Shown here: positions 6,105-8,642 of the stretch, piece after piece
How positions within the stretch are numbered: the first letter of the stretch is position 1
Layout: each line of letters starts with the position of its first letter
Made by a program: the position numbers and the translations under genes
NCBI GenBank assembly: GCA_012521035.1
Contig: JAAYND010000291.1
Span: 1 to 8,642, forward strand
Reading direction: 5' to 3'
DNA from: Methanomicrobiales archaeon
Lineage (GTDB): Archaea > Halobacteriota > Methanomicrobia > Methanomicrobiales > Methanoculleaceae
DNA: 8,642 bases
The notes under the pieces: generated by a model
What the model saw: only the letters and a program-made list of their open reading frames with translations
What the model was told of the DNA's origin: nothing
Databases searched by the model: none

Positions 6105-6746
6105 ATGGTTGATAAAACCAGTATAGTGAATGCCGTAAAGACGGCACTGGAGAAAGCTCCGGAACGGAAGTTTCAGGAGAGCGTGGATATCACCGTCAAC
6201 CTCAGGAATATCGATATGTCCCAGCCCAGGAATCGTATCGATGAGACGATTCACCTCCCGAACGGTCTTGACAATGTCAGGATCGCGGTTCTCGGGAAGG
6301 GCGAGATCACCACCCAGGCAAAAGAGATGGGTGTGGACTATATCATCGGACCTGAGGAGATCGAGCGGCTCGGGGGAGAGCCCCGTGAGGCTCGTACAGT
6401 GGCGGGCGAGTACCAGTTCTTCCTAGCAGAGACGGCAATGATGCCGCTCGTCGGTCGCTATCTCGGTGTCAGGCTCGGCCCGCGTGGACGGATGCCGATG
6501 CCGATCCCGCCGGGAACAGACATCAGGCCGATCGTCCAGCGTCTGCGCAGTTCCGTAAAGGTCCGGACGAAGGATAAGAAGGTCTTCCACGCAAAGGTTG
6601 GTTCCGCTACGATGGATCCTGAAGCGATCGCCGAGAACATCGATGCGGTCCTCCGGAGGATCGAATCCGTTCTTGAGAGCGGGGCACTGAATATTCACTC
6701 GGTCTACGTGAAGACAACCATGGGACCGGCTGTGAGGATGATCTGA
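6105..6746 (+). CDS. rpl1: Large ribosomal subunit protein L1 (uL1)
   Basis: L1 forms the mobile L1 stalk that helps move deacylated tRNA out through the E site, and in methanogens it is also known as a translational repressor of its own operon. The protein has 213 residues, typical of archaeal L1. Domain I is split (about 1-65 and 155-213) around domain II. The L1 signature is at 115-131 (LVGRYLGVRLGPRGRMP), and the SVDITVNLRNIDMSQPRNRI region (26-45) holds the conserved RNA-binding face. The start has a GGAGG site six bases away. The TGA overlaps the L10 ATG by one base (TGATG). Nested stem-loops lie within the first 55 bases of the coding region. Confidence 0.97.
   Translation: MVDKTSIVNAVKTALEKAPERKFQESVDITVNLRNIDMSQPRNRIDETIHLPNGLDNVRIAVLGKGEITTQAKEMGVDYIIGPEEIERLGGEPREARTVAGEYQFFLAETAMMPLVGRYLGVRLGPRGRMPMPIPPGTDIRPIVQRLRSSVKVRTKDKKVFHAKVGSATMDPEAIAENIDAVLRRIESVLESGALNIHSVYVKTTMGPAVRMI
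6106..6160 (+). promoter_or_regulatory. Candidate L1 autoregulatory mRNA structure at the rpl1 start
   Basis: The first coding bases contain a perfect 6-bp hairpin, TGCCGT (6131-6136) with ACGGCA (6141-6146) and loop AAAG. It is enclosed by an outer helix CCAG (6118-6121) with CTGG (6147-6150), leaving an asymmetric internal loop on the 5' side only (6122-6130, TATAGTGAA). A competing hairpin TGGTT/AACCA covers 6106-6120, and GGAG/CTCC can pair at 6149-6160. In Methanococcus, L1 represses the L1-L10-L12 mRNA by binding a helix-asymmetric loop-helix site about 30 bases inside the L1 gene; the position and shape here agree. L1 binding itself is inference. Confidence 0.45.
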
Positions 6747-7768
6747 TGACGCTCTATACGCAGAACCTGCCCCGGTGGAAGAAGAGAGAAGTAGACGAGA
6801 TCAAGCGCGGCATCGAGGAGCACACGCTCGTCGGCATCGTGGATATGTATGGCATTCCCGCCTCGCAGGTCCAGCAGATCCGGCGGAACCTTCGCGGTAC
6901 CGCGAGGGTGAAGATGGCCCGCAACACGCTGATCGAGCATGCGTTACATGACCTCGGTGGCAGCGTTGTGGCCTTAAACGATCACGTTACCGGCCAGAGC
7001 GCCCTGATCTTCACGAACGAGAACCCCTTCAAGCTCTTCAAGCTTCTTGAGAAGACGAAGACCAAGATGATCGCAAAGCCCGGTGAGACCGCGCCTGAGG
7101 ATATCATCGTCCCGAAGGGACCGACCAGCTTCAAGCCCGGCCCCATCGTCGGTGAGCTCCAGCAGGTGGGCATCCCCGCAGCGATCGAGGGCGGAAAGAT
7201 CAAGATCCGCGAGACGAAGACGGTCGTGAAAGAAGGCGAGGTCATCAGCAAGAAGCTCGCTGACGCGCTCGCGAAGCTCGGTATCAAGCCGATGGACGTC
7301 GGTCTTGTCCTTCAGGCCGCATACTACCGCGAGACTATCTTCACGCCCGATCTCCTGGCGATCGATGAAGAGGCCTACGCAAACAACATCATGCTCGCTG
7401 CCCGGCAGGCGTTCAACCTCTCGGTCAACGCAGTCATACCGACCAGGCTCACCATCAGCGCCATCATCGGTAAGGCAGCGATGGAGGCCCGGAACCTCGG
7501 TGTCGAGGCGAGCATCTACGAGAAGGGAGTCATCGACCTCATCATCGGGCGGGCACAGCAGCAGATGCTGGCTATCGCGCTTGTTGCATCTGACCGGGGC
7601 TTTGAGCTCGATGAGGCGACACTGAAGGCCGCCTCCGCTGCTACCGCTGTAGCGGCTGCTCCTGAGCCTGTAGAAGAGGCAAAACCCGCTGTCGAGGAAG
7701 AAGAGGAAGAAGAAAAAGAGGAAGAGGAAGAGAGCGGCATGGCCGGTCTTGGAGCCCTCTTCGGCTAA
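6746..7768 (+). CDS. rplP0: Large ribosomal subunit protein L10/P0 (uL10)
   Basis: P0 anchors the ribosomal stalk on 23S rRNA next to L11 and carries L12 dimers that recruit elongation factors. The product is 340 residues, the archaeal P0 length, much longer than bacterial L10. The N-terminal rRNA-binding domain (1-110) includes WKKREVDEIK and VKMARNTLIEHAL. The archaeal/eukaryotic insertion domain follows (about 111-190, PKGPTSFKPGP at 123-133), then the helical spine that binds L12 dimers (about 205-290), an Ala/Pro hinge, a Glu/Lys run (317-329) and the GLGALFG tail (334-340). The tail is almost the same as that of L12. The start overlaps the L1 stop by one base, with GTGAGG at 6732-6737 as a ribosome-binding site inside rpl1. 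Confidence 0.97.
   Translation: MTLYTQNLPRWKKREVDEIKRGIEEHTLVGIVDMYGIPASQVQQIRRNLRGTARVKMARNTLIEHALHDLGGSVVALNDHVTGQSALIFTNENPFKLFKLLEKTKTKMIAKPGETAPEDIIVPKGPTSFKPGPIVGELQQVGIPAAIEGGKIKIRETKTVVKEGEVISKKLADALAKLGIKPMDVGLVLQAAYYRETIFTPDLLAIDEEAYANNIMLAARQAFNLSVNAVIPTRLTISAIIGKAAMEARNLGVEASIYEKGVIDLIIGRAQQQMLAIALVASDRGFELDEATLKAASAATAVAAAPEPVEEAKPAVEEEEEEEKEEEEESGMAGLGALFG
7694..7768 (+). repeat. Acidic-tail repeat, copy 1 (3' end of rplP0)
   Basis: A 41-base all-purine run (7694-7734, Glu/Lys codons) leads into a 39-base ending (7730-7768) that differs from the rpl12 ending (8071-8109) at only three positions, all silent. Conserved function of the tail explains the protein identity; the high base identity also fits occasional gene conversion. 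Confidence 0.7.
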
Positions 7769-7794
7769 TACACAAAATTTGAGGTGAATATAGT

Positions 7795-8109
7795 ATGGAG
7801 TATATCTACGCTGCACTGCTCCTGCACAACGCAGGCAAAGACGTAAACGATGAGAATGTGACCGCTGTCCTGAATGCCGCCGGTGTCGCTGTCGAGGACG
7901 CCCGCGTCAAGGCGCTCGTCGCCGCACTCGAGGATGTTGATATCGAGGAGGCGATCAGCAAGGCCGCCGTCGCACCGGTCGCTGCTGCACCCGCAGCCGC
8001 CGCCCCGGCCGCCGCCGCACCCGCGGCCGTGGAAGAGGAGGAAGAAGAGGAGAAGAAGGAAGAGGAAGAAGAGAGCGGCATGGCCGGCCTCGGTGCCCTC
8101 TTCGGCTAA
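7795..8109 (+). CDS. rpl12: Large ribosomal subunit protein L12/P1
   Basis: This is the multicopy acidic stalk protein that dimerises, binds the P0 spine and recruits translation GTPases. The 104 residues are the archaeal size; it is unrelated in sequence to bacterial L7/L12. The N-terminal helical dimerisation domain is MEYIYAALLLHNAGKDVNDE (1-20) and onward to about 58. An Ala/Pro hinge with repeated PAAAA units (59-79), a Glu/Lys run (80-93) and the GMAGLGALFG tail (95-104) complete the protein. GAGGTGA (7781-7787), seven bases before the ATG, is the strongest ribosome-binding site in the operon, in line with L12 being needed in several copies per ribosome. The gap to rplP0 is 26 bases. 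A T-tract follows the stop. Confidence 0.97.
   Translation: MEYIYAALLLHNAGKDVNDENVTAVLNAAGVAVEDARVKALVAALEDVDIEEAISKAAVAPVAAAPAAAAPAAAAPAAVEEEEEEEKKEEEEESGMAGLGALFG
8031..8109 (+). repeat. Acidic-tail repeat, copy 2 (3' end of rpl12)
   Basis: The matching copy has a 45-base all-purine run (8031-8075) followed by the shared 39-base ending. The two copies are direct repeats about 340 bases apart. Confidence 0.7.
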
Positions 8110-8110
8110 A

Positions 8111-8120
8111 CCTCTTTTTT
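8111..8120 (+). terminator. T-tract terminator after rpl12
   Basis: CCTCTTTTTT, with T6 at 8115-8120, starts two bases after the rpl12 stop codon, the usual place for an archaeal T-tract terminator. A weaker TTTT lies at 8153-8156 and could be a backup. No strong stem-loop is associated; only CCCG (8127-8130) and CGGG (8141-8144) could pair. Confidence 0.65.
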
Positions 8121-8479
8121 CGTTCGCCCGCCAGATTGTTCGGGTAGATCTCTTTTACAACGCCTGAGCGATTCCTTTCCGATGCGCCCTGTCGTAGAAC
8201 ACACCCTGCCGTACCTCGCAGGCTGGATGCCGGATCGCCACTTTCCCCGGTGTCCTGATGCCACGCGACACAGCATGTCCACTCACCAGGCAGGCCCGCC
8301 CCTCACCACCGCGAAGACCCGCGAGCGCTTCTTCCTCCGCCCCGGGGGAGGTGCGGATGGCGAAGCAGGGAGACCCCGGCGCCGCTCTTCTCAAGGGCCG
8401 CAAGTGGTCATTATCTGACGCAAACGCCACGGAGTAGAGAGCGAAGGGATGTGAAGAGGGAGATCGAATAAATCGGCGC
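8121..8479. other. GC-rich spacer between convergent operons, no supported gene
   Basis: Frames on both strands stay open here: 8155-8499 on the minus strand (114 codons, GTG start inside the nusA terminator hairpin) and 8182-8418 on the plus strand (78 codons). Both lack a ribosome-binding site, both give Arg/Pro/Gly-rich products without a recognisable motif, and neither has an obvious promoter. CCTCCGCCCCGGGGGAGG (8334-8351) is a near-perfect inverted repeat with one mismatched pair. The stretch may be plain spacer, the remains of a gene, a non-coding RNA or a member of a dispersed repeat family; I cannot tell from one copy. Confidence 0.5.
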
Positions 8480-8509
8480 GTGGGGTCGCCCTGACCCACA
8501 CGAAAAAAA
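8480..8509 (-). terminator. T-tract plus hairpin after the nusA-type gene
   Basis: Read on the minus strand, seven T (8509-8503) come seven bases after the stop codon. A stem-loop follows: GTGGGTC (8499-8493) pairs with GACCCCAC (8487-8480), with one bulged base and the loop AGGGC. The T-run fits an archaeal terminator; the hairpin lies after it. Confidence 0.55.
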
Positions 8510-8516
8510 GGAGAGT

Positions 8517-8642
8517 TCAGGCAATCTCGTTCTGCATCAGCTGGACATCAGCGATATCGTGCTGTCGCTGTGCGAGAACCTTTGCCTTGAATATATTCTT
8601 CCCCGCTTTCCCGATAGCAAGCCCGCGATCCTCATCACGGAC
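8517..8642 (-). CDS. nusA: NusA-like KH-domain transcription factor, C-terminal 41 residues only
   Basis: Only the last 41 codons are inside the window; the start lies beyond 8642. The sequence VRDEDRGLAIGKAGKN followed by a charged helix is a type II KH RNA-binding core with the GxxG loop (GKAG). It matches the end of the short archaeal NusA, a protein of about 140 residues made of two KH domains without the bacterial N-terminal polymerase-binding domain. It is thought to bind RNA near the transcribing polymerase. In many archaea nusA lies among the RNA polymerase and S12/S7/EF genes; here its downstream side is a terminator and the convergent rpl12 operon, so it is last in its unit. Another KH protein cannot be fully excluded from so short a piece. 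Confidence 0.75.
   Translation of the reverse strand, partial: VRDEDRGLAIGKAGKNIFKAKVLAQRQHDIADVQLMQNEIA

Noticed and set aside
6974..7816. 280-codon open frame on the minus strand, opposite rplP0
   Set aside because: The long Phe/Leu run is simply the complement of the Glu/Lys purine tract, and the whole frame is antisense to L10.
7967..8030. GCC/GCA-rich repeats as a possible satellite or CRISPR-like array
   Set aside because: These are codons of the Ala/Pro hinge of L12, with no fixed repeat unit and no spacers.
8155..8499. 114-codon frame on the minus strand in the spacer after nusA
   Set aside because: It starts with GTG inside the nusA terminator hairpin, without a ribosome-binding site or promoter, and the product has no recognisable motif. 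Third-position G+C is about two-thirds by rough count, which does not separate coding from background here, so it is left as an open question in the spacer entry.

Overview
The window is archaeal chromosomal DNA, most likely from a GC-rich euryarchaeal methanogen. Methanomicrobiales (a Methanoculleus-like genome) fits best, but the genus is an impression, not a search result. The evidence is the archaeal gene set in one row: D-aminoacyl-tRNA deacylase of the DTD2 type, FtsZ, SecE/Sec61-gamma, Spt5, then ribosomal proteins L11, L1, L10(P0) and L12(P1). The ribosomal stalk proteins have archaeal acidic tails, TATA-like promoters replace bacterial -35/-10 boxes, and T-tract terminators are present.

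Layout. Positions 1-2136 (minus strand) hold a tightly overlapping operon read right to left: a 60-residue four-cysteine protein of unknown function, a full-length MoeA, and a second MoeA-like protein that runs off the left edge. The second one has the motif signature of the MoeA proteins that carry a C-terminal periplasmic-binding-protein-like domain. Positions 2137-2350 are a divergent promoter region. Positions 2351-5453 (plus strand) hold dtdA-ftsZ-secE-spt5, joined by 4-base ATGA overlaps or very short gaps. A T-tract and hairpin (5459-5490) and two TATA-like boxes (5502-5530) separate this unit from the ribosomal unit rpl11-rpl1-rplP0-rpl12 (5577-8109). Positions 8110-8516 form a 407-base spacer between convergent units. 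The 3' end of a minus-strand nusA-type KH-domain gene (8517-8642) closes the window.

How the genes work together. The left operon is for molybdenum/tungsten cofactor synthesis, where MoeA inserts the metal into molybdopterin; methanogens need this for formylmethanofuran and formate dehydrogenases. The right part is core information processing and cell division: proofreading of D-aminoacyl-tRNA, Z-ring formation, the Sec translocon gamma subunit, the RNA polymerase processivity factor and the ribosomal stalk with its L1/L11 neighbours.

No mobile element, CRISPR array, tRNA or rRNA gene was seen, and I found no convincing new multi-gene system. The points most worth a second look are the small cysteine protein coupled to the two moeA genes, nested stem-loops at the start of rpl1 where an L1 autoregulatory site would be expected, an AT-rich segment inside the long C-terminal half of dtdA, T-tract-then-hairpin 3' ends on two genes, and the unexplained GC-rich spacer before nusA.
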